From Cliona cf. orientalis (lineage: Eukaryota > Porifera > Demospongiae > Clionaida > Clionaidae), in contig OZ005704.1 of NCBI GenBank assembly GCA_963930775.1, positions 4,650,001 through 4,714,000 on the forward strand: DNA of 64,000 bases, written 5' to 3'. Made by a program: the position numbers and the translations under genes. Under the pieces are notes generated by a model. That model was not told the DNA's origin and made no database searches. It saw only the letters and a list, made by a program, of their open reading frames with translations. Positions 46,101 through 62,291 of this stretch are shown in pieces. The stretch's first letter is position 1; each line of letters opens with the position of its first letter.

Positions 46101-46972
46101 AACCTCTGGTGCATTGTGGCTGGGTGCATTCATTCCAGTGCAATTGTTTCCCATACTGCTAGCCTCTCCAGCCCTGAGAGCACCCGGCACTCTCTCTATC
46201 ATTGCTGCTGTCACTATGTTCTCTTTTATCTTCACTTTCTTCTTTTTACCTGAAACAAAGGTACCTACAGTATCAGAAGTAGGTAAGTGTTAGGAGTGTT
46301 GAACTACTATAGTAAACTTAGAATAGCATTTCGGAAACTTGATGTCACTGTACTAGTGTAGTACCTGGCAATTGTTACTGTCACTATCATAACAAGTACA
46401 TGGTGCACCGTGCTAGATAAGCGCTAATTGAGTTTTCAGTCTCTGCACGTGTCTGAAGCAGTTAGCTACTGTAGTAGATGTGCTGACATGGTCTACCCAC
46501 ATCATCTATAGGCAGTACATGTATGATAAGCCTACAGCAGTCAGTAGTTTACGGATACAACTTGTGACGTCAAGTTTCTGAAACGCAGTTGTACCGTAAA
46601 GGTACATTTTTCTGCTCGTGAAAAAATTATGCGAATCGCATGCATTACAAACACATGGTGCGACAATATTTATGCGGATACAAATTTATGTGACCGCCGC
46701 TTGACTTGCATAATTCGCGTAAATAAAACTCGCGCAGAAAAATGTCGCTTTACGGTATGCAGTTCAATACTCTTATCCCCTTCTCTACTCCTGATAGTAT
46801 GCATACATCTGTTTTAAATTAGCGTGATACTTATGATTGCATTGCTCATGTACTATAATATTATAATATGCAGGGAGTAAGTTTGGAGGATGTAGATAAA
46901 CTATTTATGGGATCATGGTCACAAAGAATGAAGTTATGTGATCTTCTGTTGTGTAAAAGGTTAATTAATTAA
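37105..46972 (+). CDS. SLC2A/GLUT-like major facilitator sugar transporter
   Basis: Exons: 37105-37181, 37285-37458, 39084-39141, 39241-39337, 42100-42141, 42956-43186, 44025-44225, 44864-44920, 45025-45089, 45111-45145, 45208-45380, 45452-45501, 46085-46260, 46874-46972. From exon 3 on every join is phase-consistent. Family signatures appear in order: helix 1 ending GYNIG, IADIGGRKSA, GRFLAGIGFG, PVYIAEISPERSRGK, VDKVGRK, TIPWIVNSEIFP..VRG, PETKGVSLEDVDKLF. These are the MFS sugar-transporter motifs of a 12-helix facilitator moving hexose-type substrates across the plasma membrane. Helix 7 reads SSLSPICGNFLLYY, without the QQLSG-type glutamines that contact sugar in GLUTs, so the substrate may differ. 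Exon 1 ends in phase 2 but exon 2 is open only if entered in phase 0, so that junction is unresolved. Exons 9 and 10 are separated by only 21 nt. Confidence 0.8.
38245..38662 (+). mobile_element. Family E element copy (transporter intron)
   Basis: Starts CATCCCCAGTAGCTGCATAG and ends TTGATTGGGACTTGGGATTT then AATTACC. Blocks are shared with 43757-43940, 55754-56295 and, inverted, 18095-18300. Confidence 0.6.
39476..40899. mobile_element. 1.42-kb TTAA-flanked DNA transposon (piggyBac/Kolobok-type target), non-autonomous
   Basis: Flanked by TTAA on both sides (39472-39475 and 40900-40903). Terminal inverted repeats of about 27 bp, GGTACCATTTAATTGCG plus TGGGCGTGAG, with one mismatch. TTAA target duplication is typical of piggyBac and Kolobok transposons. 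The interior is more GC-rich than the host intron, with many GGGCGTGGC words and a 25-base A run (about 40132-40156). The longest ORFs (139 aa minus strand, 92 aa plus strand) overlap and look like by-products of composition. No transposase motif seen. Confidence 0.75.
41172..41312 (+). mobile_element. Family D element, 3' part only
   Basis: Contains GCACATGCGCAAGCGCAGTG, GGAAAGGGTCGTCA (41206-41219), AGAGTGTTGCAATACTAC and GGGTATGTGCTCTATAGAGC then TCTAGTT. It is the right third of the element at 19655-20060. Confidence 0.65.
43205..43658. mobile_element. Inverted-repeat element in transporter intron
   Basis: GGGGGCTTGTCCAAAG near 43209 and inverted TTTGGACAAGCCCCCT ending about 43654, enclosing about 450 bp without ORF. 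Short termini, single copy, boundaries approximate. Confidence 0.45.
43757..43940 (+). mobile_element. Family E element, deleted copy (transporter intron)
   Basis: CATCCCCAGTAGCTGCATAG to GATTGGGACTTGGGATGTAA. Same ends as the 38.2-kb copy but about 230 bp shorter inside. Confidence 0.55.
45572..45762. mobile_element. Family F (TACCGTA-type) MITE, 191 bp
   Basis: Ends TACCGTAGATCGGGATATTT and inverted AAATTTCCCGATCTACGGTA. The interior has TATAGGTCGTCATAC (about 45660). It lies in the transporter intron after the exon ending 45501. Confidence 0.75.
46014..46036. repeat. Poly(C) tract
   Basis: An uninterrupted C run of over 20 bases, 50 bp upstream of the transporter acceptor at 46084. Confidence 0.9.
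46592..46757. mobile_element. Family F (TACCGTA-type) MITE, 166 bp
   Basis: Ends TACCGTAAAGGTACATTTTT and inverted AAAAATGTCGCTTTACGGTA, in the last transporter intron. No ORF of note. Confidence 0.7.
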
Positions 46973-49299
46973 TTAACTCTTATCCTCCTGTGCCTACAAG
47001 TATCCCAGGTATAAACTTTCATAACTTTTTGATTTTCTAAATTAATATTATTATCTCAAACATTTCAGATATCCCGAGACACCTAATGAGTGATCGTATT
47101 ATTATTATGATGTCACCAAGGTACCTCTTTGTGGTGGTGAAAAATTCTAGAGAGTTTATATAGTGCAGTATGTTAATTATTGTTGTAAATTAATTTTTTC
47201 TTTATAATTGGATTATAATGTTTGTTGGAAATGCATGGCCACACAGCTGCTTTATGTTACTTCCTTTCACCCTTGCAAAGTGATTTATAATGGCAATGTC
47301 ACAACGGAGCCTAAATATGTAGTTATCAAAAATAGTGCCATCTAATCTATCACATACCATGTACTAGTGGAGTTTGTTTTATATACATAATTATAGTGAT
47401 AATAATCCCAGAAGATTGAAAAATAATGTAACAATTAATGTCGATGAATTGGATCAGTATGTCTGTTATAAGTATTGATGATAAGTACAGTGTCTCCAAG
47501 TATATGGATTTGTCAGTATTTTTACTGAATTCTGATCATAAATACTGATAAAATTCAAAAATACTGAAAACTGGGAGAATTTAGTACATACATCATATTA
47601 TATGGAGCCCTTTGAAAAGTACTGAAAAAATTTATGTAAAATACTGAAAAATGGGAATATTTATACTGAAAGACAGGAGAGCAGCTTGGAGGCACTGTAA
47701 GTAAAAGTGAGGTAGACCAACCTGGGCTCAGATTGAAATTTCAAAACAATGTGTTGTCATGCCAATCACACAACATTCTGCATCCCGCATGTGTTTCCTT
47801 AATTCCTAACTTGATTGTGAATATTTATAAGATTTAGGAAAGACAACTTAAAGTTTTTGCAATAATGAAGTCATAATTATTATAAATGGTGGACTATAAT
47901 TTGCACAATTATTTTGTTCCAGAATATAAATACTGCATGGCCACTGAACATTGTAAATCTAGGATACTCCATGGTTTTCATATACTCATTAGACACTGAG
48001 GACAAGGGATCTACAGTATTTAGTATCCCGATGGCCCCGTTACTAACGGGACAGAGGGATACTAAATACTGTGGATCCCATTGGCCGAGGTGAGCTAAGT
48101 TATTTAGAGTTTTACAACTGTTGCTATAGTAGTACAGCTATTTGGCTTGGAGCTCTTGTACCATGGATCCTATTGGCCAAAATTTATAAGTAACTAAAAT
48201 TTACAAGTAATTAAGTAAAACCTAAGCTACTTAGTTACCTCCTATTGACCAATCAGATTACAGGAAAGTGACAGTAAAATTCTAACTACAACTTAATTTT
48301 CACTCATCACAGCAGAAACCTGCATGATTTGAGACTCCTGAGCTAGCATGTACTGATATTATAATGATGCTGGATGCATACTGAAATTACACACAATGTC
48401 AAGCATAAGTCAAGTCCCTCTTGAGTTACGCACCATGTTTTACCTTAGTCATTGTAATACTATAGATAGTTGGGTGAGCACTAGTACAATATACTGGGCA
48501 TATAGCTACCTATAATGTTAGGACTCCATAACATGTATCACAGACAGTATGTTGCTCATACACAGCACATGTTAACACTTAGGTCATGGCTTGTGTATAG
48601 GGTTGCTGTACCATGATTTCACTGCAGTATGTGTTCTCATTTATATCCGATTTGTTTAAGCTGACTATCTCATTAATTTTATGACATTGTACTTACTGGT
48701 TTGTGCATAGAGTCACATGTATTAGATCACTAGCACTAGAGCTTCTAGAAGATTCTTTTGCGGAGTCTTAGGCTGCTTATAAGCTGCTTGTTAGTATGAT
48801 GCTGAATATTCCATGCCAATCTATTATACTATTAATTTTGCTGCTATATCTGAGTTGCAACCCGTTGGCCGCATTACAATAATTACAGGCCACCCAAGTT
48901 CACAGATCAGCTGCATGGTAATCAACTGTTGTGAAGTTTACTTGAATCAGAAAGTAAGTTTCTGTTATGCACAAGACAATTACAATGTATACACAAGGTA
49001 ATGAATAATTGAAAACTTGCCATGTAGTCTACAATTTCAGTTTTAATTATTATTCAAATGGAAAAGCTCATGAGTATACGAGTACATCATAGTCCAGAAT
49101 GACAGTCAAGTGTGGCTATCTTATAACAGCACTCATTTGGTCACAAACACTGTCCCTTTCCCAAGTGATTGACAGGATAATAATATTATCTCATACCATG
49201 TCATGTATCATTATGCGTTGCCAAGCAGCAGGAAAAGATAATTATAGATATATCACATTAGATTCTCACTTGAATCAAATCTGTATGCAAAAAAGGAAA
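46973..49299. other. Intergenic, AT-rich, with inverted-repeat fragments
   Basis: No exon supported. At about 48010-48090 an inverted pair (ACAGTATTTAGTATCCCGAT / GGATACTAAATACTGTGGAT) marks a short element that recurs partially at 63509-63580. A sequence at 48160-48250 has its own symmetry (CCTATTGGCC ... TATTGACCAATCA). 47500-47690 holds several near-repeats of AAATACTGAAAA. The 49099-49299 part is open in frame with the next gene but probably 5' leader. Confidence 0.5.
48010..48092. mobile_element. Short foldback element (AAATACTGTGGATCC ends)
   Basis: GGATCTACAGTATTTAGTAT and inverted ATACTAAATACTGTGGATCC around a GGCCCCGTTACTAACGGGAC core. The right part (CTAAATACTGTGGATCCCAT) recurs at 63549-63570. 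Confidence 0.5.
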
Positions 49300-52200
49300 A
49301 TGCTACAAGTCTATAGCATGATATATGTGTTAGTGTGTGCACTGCTGATAGCAGGCAGTAAAGAACAACCTCTTACCTCTAAAGTGGGCAGTTTGACAGC
49401 CATTACACCGGTGCCTACTTTGAATCAAATAATCAATATCGATTGTGAGCCTATTTCAGATGATTCTTGTCGTGCTAATCTGTCTCTTGAGAATGTTGCG
49501 AACGAATCAAAGGCTATGAGATTCTCTACTATATATGTCAACATTACTGTCTCTCAGCTGAAGATGACTGCTCTGGTGAATTTTTCACAATTGGAGGCTT
49601 TAACTATCAGTGGTGATCTGAAGGCGAGTACTAATATAACTTGTATAAGAAGCAATGCTGGGCTTGTGCTGCATAGAATAGATAAAATTACGCTCACCAA
49701 TGTCAGGATAATGCACTGTGGGGCTACTATACACACATTGAGGAGTACTATGTACAGCTCTGCCATCACAATTTTGCATAGCGGGGATATAGACCTGAAT
49801 AATATAGATATAGTTGAAAGCAAAGGAACTGGATTTACAGTTCTCGATCACCATGAAGGTTTCATTCACGTTGAATCGTCACAGTTTAATAACAATACTC
49901 TTCCTCTTGATGATCTTGAATATGTAACTGGAGGTGGAGGAGTTTACATTGGTGGCTTTGAACAAGATCCATTGAGCCCCATCACAATTATGTTCAATAA
50001 TTGTACGTTTGAGGGAAATCGGGCACACACAAGATACTATCATCACCTTTATATTGATGACCTAGGACAGCCAGTCAGTGGATATGGTTTAGGTGGAGGG
50101 GCTGCCATTGTATTTGAGAGAGCCTTAACTGACATACATGTAATATTCTCTGGATGTATGTTTGCAAAGAACAAAGCATTATTAGGAGCTGGTCTTGCTT
50201 CAGAAATGGGAAGTGTACCAGATACCAAAATGAAAAATGTTTCTGTACTAGTGGAAAATTCAATATTTGAGGAAAATGGTTGCAACAATAAAACATTTGG
50301 TGGAGGAATGCATATCAGTTTCAAGGATGAATCTGATGCATTCAGTTCAAACAGGTACACTATTGTTAATGTTACGTTCAAAAACAATTACGCGCAGTAT
50401 GGAGGTGGTCTTCAGTTCTCTTCGTGTATAAAAAATCACATTGATTACTCAAACATTGTGGAAGTCAGTAATTGCAAGTTTGAGGGTAACCATGCCCACA
50501 TAGGCTCTGCTGTGGACATCACTCCAAACGTATTTCAACGCTTCTCAGGTGGTTTATTTGTAACTCCTGTGTTTCATAGTTGCAATTTTTCACAAAATAT
50601 GGTCACAAGAAATATTAATAGAACTCAAATGCAAGCTACGTATGGTATTGGAACAATTTATATTAGCATGTACAATATTGCACTAGAGGGAAACAACATC
50701 TTTTGTAGTAACCTAGGAACAGCCATACATGTAGTTAATGGGAACATAGATATGTCTCAAAGCGATGCTGTATTCAAGAATAATTCTGGCATCCAAGGAG
50801 GAGCAATAGCCCTTATTGGAGTATCATCAATGATTGTTGGTCCAAACAGAAGGTACATATTTGTGAATAATACAGCATTAGAGAGAGGTGGAGCTATCTT
50901 TGTGAAATCAATCGACAATCATGACTTCACTACTTCAAAAACATGCTTCATTCGGTACCTTGAAAATATACCAGCTAAGGAATCATTATGGGACTGCAAT
51001 ATCTCATTCATCGGAAACACAGCAGGCTCAGGTTTAGGAATTACTGGTAACACAATCTTTACCACATCACTGCATTCATGTCAATTTATCAAGAATAGAA
51101 CTCTATATTATGGTTCTAAATTCGAGTTCATTGGTGCAAATGAAATATTCAGTGCACGAGGAATCACTATTGAACATGATGTATATATCAGTAACCAAGT
51201 TGCTACGGAAGGAGCTGTACCACAGTTCGGTAATGATGAAGTCAGAGTTTTTCCAGGAGAAGATTTTGAACATGGTGTGAGCTATGATGATGATTTGGGA
51301 AATCGAGTAAAGGAACTTGCACTTATTGCTGCAATACAAACACACAAATCTGGGATACAACCAGATACAAACATCTCTTCTTATTTTGGGAAACATATAA
51401 TACTCATGGGTAAAGAAAATGTGACTGATAAGCTCTATCTACAAACAGCAGGATCACGTTCAAGTATTGTGCAACTTGAGGTAAAGCTTTCTGAATGCCC
51501 TCCAGGTTTTGATTATGATCATGAAACTAAAAAATGCATTTGTAATCACAAACAATACATTGGTCTAGTGAAGTGCGATAGACAAAAATCTGTTTCGTAC
51601 ATTACTCCTGGATATTGGATAGGGTTTGTTGACAAGCACAGGAAAGAATTGGCAACATCTTACTGCTTACTCCACTTTTGTAACTATAACAATTCCTGTA
51701 CACCAAGATTAGCAATAGAATTACCAAAACTGAAAATTCAACTGGACAGAAAAATTTGTGGAGAATCAAGGACTGGCACTGCCTGTGGGAGTTGTGCTCC
51801 AGGGTACACCACACATTTTCACTCACCAACATACCAGTGCAAGCGTACAAACACACGTTTGTGTAAACTAGGCTGGCTATTCTACATCATCGCTGAACTA
51901 GTACCAGTAACCATCATATTTGTCACTGTCATAGTCTTAAACATAAACTTCACGTCGGGAGCCATTAATGGCTTCATTCTATTCAGCCAGCTGTTGTATT
52001 CCTTCAATATTGATGCTAGTGGCCTCATAGCATTTCCAAGTTGGATAGCCGCCCTGATGGATCAACGTGGACTGTTTTATGGACTATTTAGCCTGGACTT
52101 TTTTGAAACAGACAATTTGTCCTTCTGCCTCTTTTCCAATGCCTCAGCATTAGATATTGTAACTTTCAAATACGTTACTATTGTCTATGCATTACTGCTT

Positions 52201-53193
52201 GTGATAATTGTCATCTGGTTCTTAAATAAGTGTGGAGGAAGATGTCTTGGTAAATGCTTCAGGATCACTACAGTTAAGGCATCCATCATCCATGGCATTT
52301 CTGCCTTCCTGATTCTCTGTTACTCGCATTGCATCAGAATCTCTCTTAATTTGCTAGATAGCTTTTCATTATACGTAAAAAGTGGCAGTAACATTACTAC
52401 ATCTAGGAGAGTCTGGCTCAATGGAGATGTGGATTTCCTCAGTAGAAAGCACTTGCCTTATGCTCTACCGGCAATATTTTGTTTACTGACAATTGGGATA
52501 ATACCTCCAATACTGCTACTGGCATATCCACTATGTAACAAATGTTTGGCAGCAGTTGGTCTTGAAGAATCTAAGTTCGTAAATTTTGTCTCCCGAAATA
52601 TTCATATTAGTAGTCTCAAACCCCTGCTTGATTCATTTCAGGGCTGTTTCAAGGACAATTTAAGGTTTTTTGCTGGCTTATATTTCCTCTATAGATGGAT
52701 AGCACAGATAATTTCTGTTGCCCCCTCAACAGGATTCAGCCGTTATGACGTAGGTGTGAATACTCTCCTTACTCTTATCTTAGCACTACATTCCCTTTGC
52801 CAGCCTTATGCATACAAAGGGCATAACATGATTGACACTCTTCTCTTTACTGACTTGACCCTTATAACTGCAATTACTTTCTTTCACTTGTATGTGATTC
52901 GTGCAAGAGTGAGTCAGCAAACAGCTGTGGAGGACATCACTGTATCAGCTGTCATACAGGTAGTACTAGTCTACTTGCCCCTAATAATTATGGGAGCATA
53001 CATAGCAGTGTCAGTCTACAAGTTCAGTCTCAGAAAAAGAAACCAGAATAAACCGAAAAGCAAACTGCCAAGCCGACTAAGAGAGTTAATAGCACCGATA
53101 ATTGGTGATGATAGTCTTGAAACAGAGCAACTTCCCCACCGACTCGTTGTTGGGGACGTTGAATATGAGTCTTCATATGCTGCTACAGAATAA
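49300..53193 (+). CDS. Beta-helix (polymorphic-repeat) ectodomain fused to multi-pass membrane module
   Basis: Single-exon gene. The frame is open from 49099 (1364 codons), but the ATG at 49300 opens a signal peptide (MLQVYSMIYVLVCALLIAGS), so I use it: 1297 aa. The next 600 or so residues carry repeated strands of the kind found in right-handed beta-helix and polymorphic outer-membrane-type repeats (GGGVYIGG, NNCTFEGNRA, NNYAQYGGGLQF, NNTALERGGAIFV). A Cys-rich segment follows (CPPGFDYD...CIC...RTGTACGSCAPGY). Then about nine hydrophobic helices begin at WLFYIIAELVPVTIIFVTVI, and a basic C-tail. The membrane half aligns with the two genes at 2.4-6.4 kb (FSLDFF, RKHLPYALPAIF, LRFFAGLYFLYR, LCQPYAY...NMIDTLL). 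A surface recognition or adhesion receptor is a reasonable inference; no ligand or activity is shown. Confidence 0.85.
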   Translation: MLQVYSMIYVLVCALLIAGSKEQPLTSKVGSLTAITPVPTLNQIINIDCEPISDDSCRANLSLENVANESKAMRFSTIYVNITVSQLKMTALVNFSQLEALTISGDLKASTNITCIRSNAGLVLHRIDKITLTNVRIMHCGATIHTLRSTMYSSAITILHSGDIDLNNIDIVESKGTGFTVLDHHEGFIHVESSQFNNNTLPLDDLEYVTGGGGVYIGGFEQDPLSPITIMFNNCTFEGNRAHTRYYHHLYIDDLGQPVSGYGLGGGAAIVFERALTDIHVIFSGCMFAKNKALLGAGLASEMGSVPDTKMKNVSVLVENSIFEENGCNNKTFGGGMHISFKDESDAFSSNRYTIVNVTFKNNYAQYGGGLQFSSCIKNHIDYSNIVEVSNCKFEGNHAHIGSAVDITPNVFQRFSGGLFVTPVFHSCNFSQNMVTRNINRTQMQATYGIGTIYISMYNIALEGNNIFCSNLGTAIHVVNGNIDMSQSDAVFKNNSGIQGGAIALIGVSSMIVGPNRRYIFVNNTALERGGAIFVKSIDNHDFTTSKTCFIRYLENIPAKESLWDCNISFIGNTAGSGLGITGNTIFTTSLHSCQFIKNRTLYYGSKFEFIGANEIFSARGITIEHDVYISNQVATEGAVPQFGNDEVRVFPGEDFEHGVSYDDDLGNRVKELALIAAIQTHKSGIQPDTNISSYFGKHIILMGKENVTDKLYLQTAGSRSSIVQLEVKLSECPPGFDYDHETKKCICNHKQYIGLVKCDRQKSVSYITPGYWIGFVDKHRKELATSYCLLHFCNYNNSCTPRLAIELPKLKIQLDRKICGESRTGTACGSCAPGYTTHFHSPTYQCKRTNTRLCKLGWLFYIIAELVPVTIIFVTVIVLNINFTSGAINGFILFSQLLYSFNIDASGLIAFPSWIAALMDQRGLFYGLFSLDFFETDNLSFCLFSNASALDIVTFKYVTIVYALLLVIIVIWFLNKCGGRCLGKCFRITTVKASIIHGISAFLILCYSHCIRISLNLLDSFSLYVKSGSNITTSRRVWLNGDVDFLSRKHLPYALPAIFCLLTIGIIPPILLLAYPLCNKCLAAVGLEESKFVNFVSRNIHISSLKPLLDSFQGCFKDNLRFFAGLYFLYRWIAQIISVAPSTGFSRYDVGVNTLLTLILALHSLCQPYAYKGHNMIDTLLFTDLTLITAITFFHLYVIRARVSQQTAVEDITVSAVIQVVLVYLPLIIMGAYIAVSVYKFSLRKRNQNKPKSKLPSRLRELIAPIIGDDSLETEQLPHRLVVGDVEYESSYAATE

Positions 53194-53892
53194 TTGTATG
53201 TATACATAATCATACAGTGCCACAGTCTTACTAGTTATGTAGGTAGGCTAACCTAAACTGATAATGTATTTGTAGCTAGTTTTGAACCAAATTATTCATA
53301 GCATATTTATATTACCATAATTATTATTACGTAGAAATTTTTGCCAGGAGAAAGTTTTTTTACCAATTTTGTCACCTGCTCTCATTAGCAAAAATTCTAT
53401 CATGCAGACTGTTTTCCTGCGTTAAATATCGTATAGAGAATAATAATTACGGCGACCTTTACTGCATTGGTGAAAATCTTTCCACGAACTTTTTCTCCAA
53501 TACAAAGATAGCTGCTGGGCTTGGAAAAATTTTTATCCAGTGAAAATTTTCACGTATACAGTATTTGGTTGAAATCCCCATCCTTCTACAGTGGAATACC
53601 CTAATCATCCCTGAGATGGGGACACATGCATGCTTTTGATACAAGGTCCCACGTACAAAACACGAAAGGCTTAGGGGAAGTATATTATTGTGATTAATCC
53701 TCCTTTATCAGGATCATACTTTAATCTTTCCCAAGGGTATCTGCATTAGAGGGTGTAGCTCCACTGTATATACATACAAAGATCACCATCACCAAGAAGT
53801 ATGAATTTTCTTCAAAATTTCAAATTTTAGATTCATTACAGTGACTATAGAGAACTTGTAGTATACTAACTTAATAGTAGTAACAATACAGT
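53194..53892. other. Convergent 3' region with a decayed family F element
   Basis: Holds the 3' flanks of the + strand gene ending 53193 and the minus-strand SSUH2 gene ending 53893. About 53325-53565 has GAAATTTTTGCCAGGAGAAA, GGCGACCTTTACTGC (about 53450) and TGAAAATTTTCACGTATACA, a decayed inverted-repeat element of the TACCGTA type. Nothing coding. Confidence 0.45.
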
Positions 53893-60087
<6,195 letters not shown>

Positions 60088-60257
60088 AATAAGGTCAATA
60101 AAAAGCCAAAAAGAGTCCGATATTACCTAGCGTGTTGATTCGGGTATACCCGGTATTAATTACCCATGCGCGCATGCGCAGCAAGGAAGTAAGGCTCTCA
60201 GACTCCGTTAGAAATAATAAAACATAGGCCTATGTACTCCTGGTATTACATACGTAG
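60088..60257. promoter_or_regulatory. Probable SSUH2 promoter with NRF1-like palindrome
   Basis: GCGCATGCGCA at 60170-60180 lies 83 bp 5' of the minus-strand ATG (60087). The surrounding TTACCCATGCGCGCATGCGC and AGCAAGGAAGTAA look like a degraded family D hairpin. Promoter role inferred from position. Confidence 0.4.
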
Positions 60258-61419
60258 TACGGTGGCCCACAAGTGCATTCGTTTTGGTCCTCAACTCAAT
60301 CCTGATTCTGATTCTCCTACTTAATTTTGATTTTGATTCTGATTCTCTGACTTGATTTTGATTTTAACTCTGATTCTCTGATTTGATTTTGATTCTCTGA
60401 CTTGATTCTGATTCTCCAACTTGATTTTGATTTTTGATTCTGATTCTCTGACTTGATTCTTATTTAGATTCTTACTTCGATTTTGTAAGTGGATTCTGAT
60501 TCTCTGACGTGATTCTCATTGGGCTTTTAAAGAGACCTGCATGGGAATATTTTAATCCCCCCAAGATTAAAATGATTGCCACAAGAGGCCTATAGAATCA
60601 ATTAACTATTGCCAATGGAACAGGACCCTCAAGAAACTCATTAAGAGCCCCCTCTGCATGAATGTAATTATCAATCCTCAATGGGAGGTGTATGGCTATT
60701 ATATACAATTAATAATAGTTATGGAAAGCCCATTTGAGCAAACTTTCAATATTGCACATGCAATTAACAGTGAAAACATGGGATGGCCTGGACCACACAC
60801 AATCATTATATTTCTAAGCAAGCACATTACATTAAGCCCTACTAACCATGGCCAGCAAAAAAAAATTATCATCATATACCACACAAGACCACAGATTAGT
60901 CACAAGGCAAGCTTTGAGGCAGTGATATAATTAATTTTGTGTACATGCGGCAAATCATAAACTACCCATCAAAAGAACAGGACTGGCTTAAAGTAGCTAG
61001 CTGCTATGCTATTGTGGTGGTAATCTCAGTGTCCCAAAGGAGTTGGTCCCATGCATCATCTTGTTAAGAATGGAGGTAACCAAATCCTTAACAATGACCG
61101 AGTTCTTTTCTCCTCTATCTTCAGTAGAAAACCAATGGGTGTAGCTATCTGTTCACACTCACTATAATAATATCATGCATTCTGATTAGAGAATTAAGAA
61201 TCAAATCAGAGAATCAGAATTATGCATGGTAGAAAATAAGAATCGAGTAGCTAAGAGAAACAGAATCTAAAATCAAGTCGGAGAATCAGAATCAAAATAA
61301 AAAGTCATAATCAAGTTGGAGAATCAGAATCAAATCAGAAAATCAGAATCAAAATCAAAATCAAGTCAGAATCAAGGTTGAGTTGAGGACCAAAACGAGT
61401 GCACTTCTGGGCCAGTGTA
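60258..61419. mobile_element. Inverted-repeat element whose arms contain a GATTCTGATT minisatellite
   Basis: Left end TACGGTGGCCCACAAGTGCA + TTCGTTTTGGTCCTCAACTCA, then about 220 bp of GATTCTGATTCTCTGACTTGA-like repeats. The right side (about 61190-61400) is the inverted minisatellite and end GAGGACCAAAACGAGTGCAC + TTCTGGGCC. A related terminus recurs at 63470-63500 (CAAAACGAATGCGCTTGTGG). About 600 bp between the arms has a 90-aa ORF without motif. Confidence 0.6.
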
Positions 61420-61460
61420 ATACACTGTAGATCCCTTGTCCTCGGTGCTCAACTATTTCG

Positions 61461-61576
61461 TTTATACCCCGTCTAACGGTAGCTTTGGCAGAGGTCGTCA
61501 ATGTTGCTGGTGCTCCAAATTTTCGTGGCGCAATATTTTCGTGAATTTCGTGATTTGACTTCTGATCACGAAAATA
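61461..61576. mobile_element. Family F-related fragment with GGTCGTCA and AATTTTCGTG words
   Basis: GGCAGAGGTCGTCA (61487-61500) followed by GCTCCAAATTTTCGTGG and ATTTTCGTGAATTTCGTGA. The inverse of the same words occurs at 63340-63384 ending in ATACGGTA. Confidence 0.45.
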
Positions 61577-61999
61577 TATTTTTGGTCTATACATGTCTCA
61601 TTCCACACGCGTTTTGTTTTTACGTAGCCACGCCCACCGAGCATCCATCATGTGTATCCGAGGCAGCAGATCCTCTTTTCACCGTCCTATCTATGGGTCT
61701 AACATCATCCTGGCAACATCTGAGGGACGGCTCCCTCCCTTTTAACTCTATTACATGTTTCTTTTAAATTTTTGTTTTTGTTTCTATTTTTGGTCTATAC
61801 ATGTCTCATTCCACACGCGTTTTGTTTTTACGTAGCCACGCCCACAATAGTACTAATTTAAAAACAGAAATAAAAGAAACATGTAATAGAGTTAAAAGGG
61901 AGGGAGCCGTCCCTCAGATGTTGCCAGGATGATGTTAGACCCATAGATAGGACGGTGAAAAGAGGATCTGCTGCCTCGGATACACATGATGGATGCTCG
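61577..61999. repeat. 61-bp direct repeat interleaved with a 129-bp perfect inverted repeat
   Basis: A direct repeat TATTTTTGGTCTATACATGT... occurs at 61577-61637 and 61785-61845. Arms 61638-61766 and 61871-61999 are identical in inverse orientation over 129 bp. The right arm belongs to the retroelement-like ORF on the minus strand; the left arm is an inverted duplicate of its 3' end. Complete identity suggests a recent rearrangement or an assembly artefact. Confidence 0.75.
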
Positions 62000-62245
62000 G
62001 AGCGAGGCAAAGGAGAACCGACACCTTAGCCATCCCATCACTGCTGGATAGTCATGTTGTCTCTACTGGGCAATCATGTCAGCCAAGCGTTTGTAGAAAG
62101 TTGTTGCCTCCCTTCCCATGCCACCAGTTGTAGACAGAACTAGAGGGGCGAATATACCATGCTGGCTACGTTCTTGCGCATCGCAAGCACGATCGTGCGT
62201 AAGCGTACGCATGCGATTATCGAACGTGTGAATCGCTGCTAACAA
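61892..62245 (-). pseudogene. C-terminal remnant of a mobile-element ORF (reverse-transcriptase type)
   Basis: The minus-strand frame reads ...FAPLVLSTTGGMGREA then TTFYKRLADMIAQ, a TAG stop at 62063-62065, and continues in the same frame as GWLRCRFSFASLRASIMCIR then GSRSS... to TAA at 61892-61894. The order STTGGMG - YKRLA - WLRC.SF..LR..I.CIRG.RSS is one I associate with the C-terminus of reverse-transcriptase ORFs of invertebrate mobile elements; this is from memory, not a search. The polymerase part is missing (upstream lies a Mutator-like element), and there is one in-frame stop, so it is inactive. Confidence 0.55.
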
Positions 62246-62291
62246 TGTACAGATTCTGTACGCTTACTTTCAAAAAGTTGCCTACCTAATC

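Noticed and set aside
46000-46293. 97-aa ORF starting with a poly-Pro run
   Set aside because: The Pro run is the poly(C) tract; only the part from 46085 is a real transporter exon.
49099-49299. Upstream extension of the beta-helix gene
   Set aside because: Open in frame, but it puts 67 residues before a clear signal peptide; ATG at 49300 is the better start.
60280-61400. CRISPR-like or satellite array interpretation of the GATTCTGATT repeats
   Set aside because: Units are degenerate, without spacers, in a eukaryotic genome, and arranged as inverted arms of one element.
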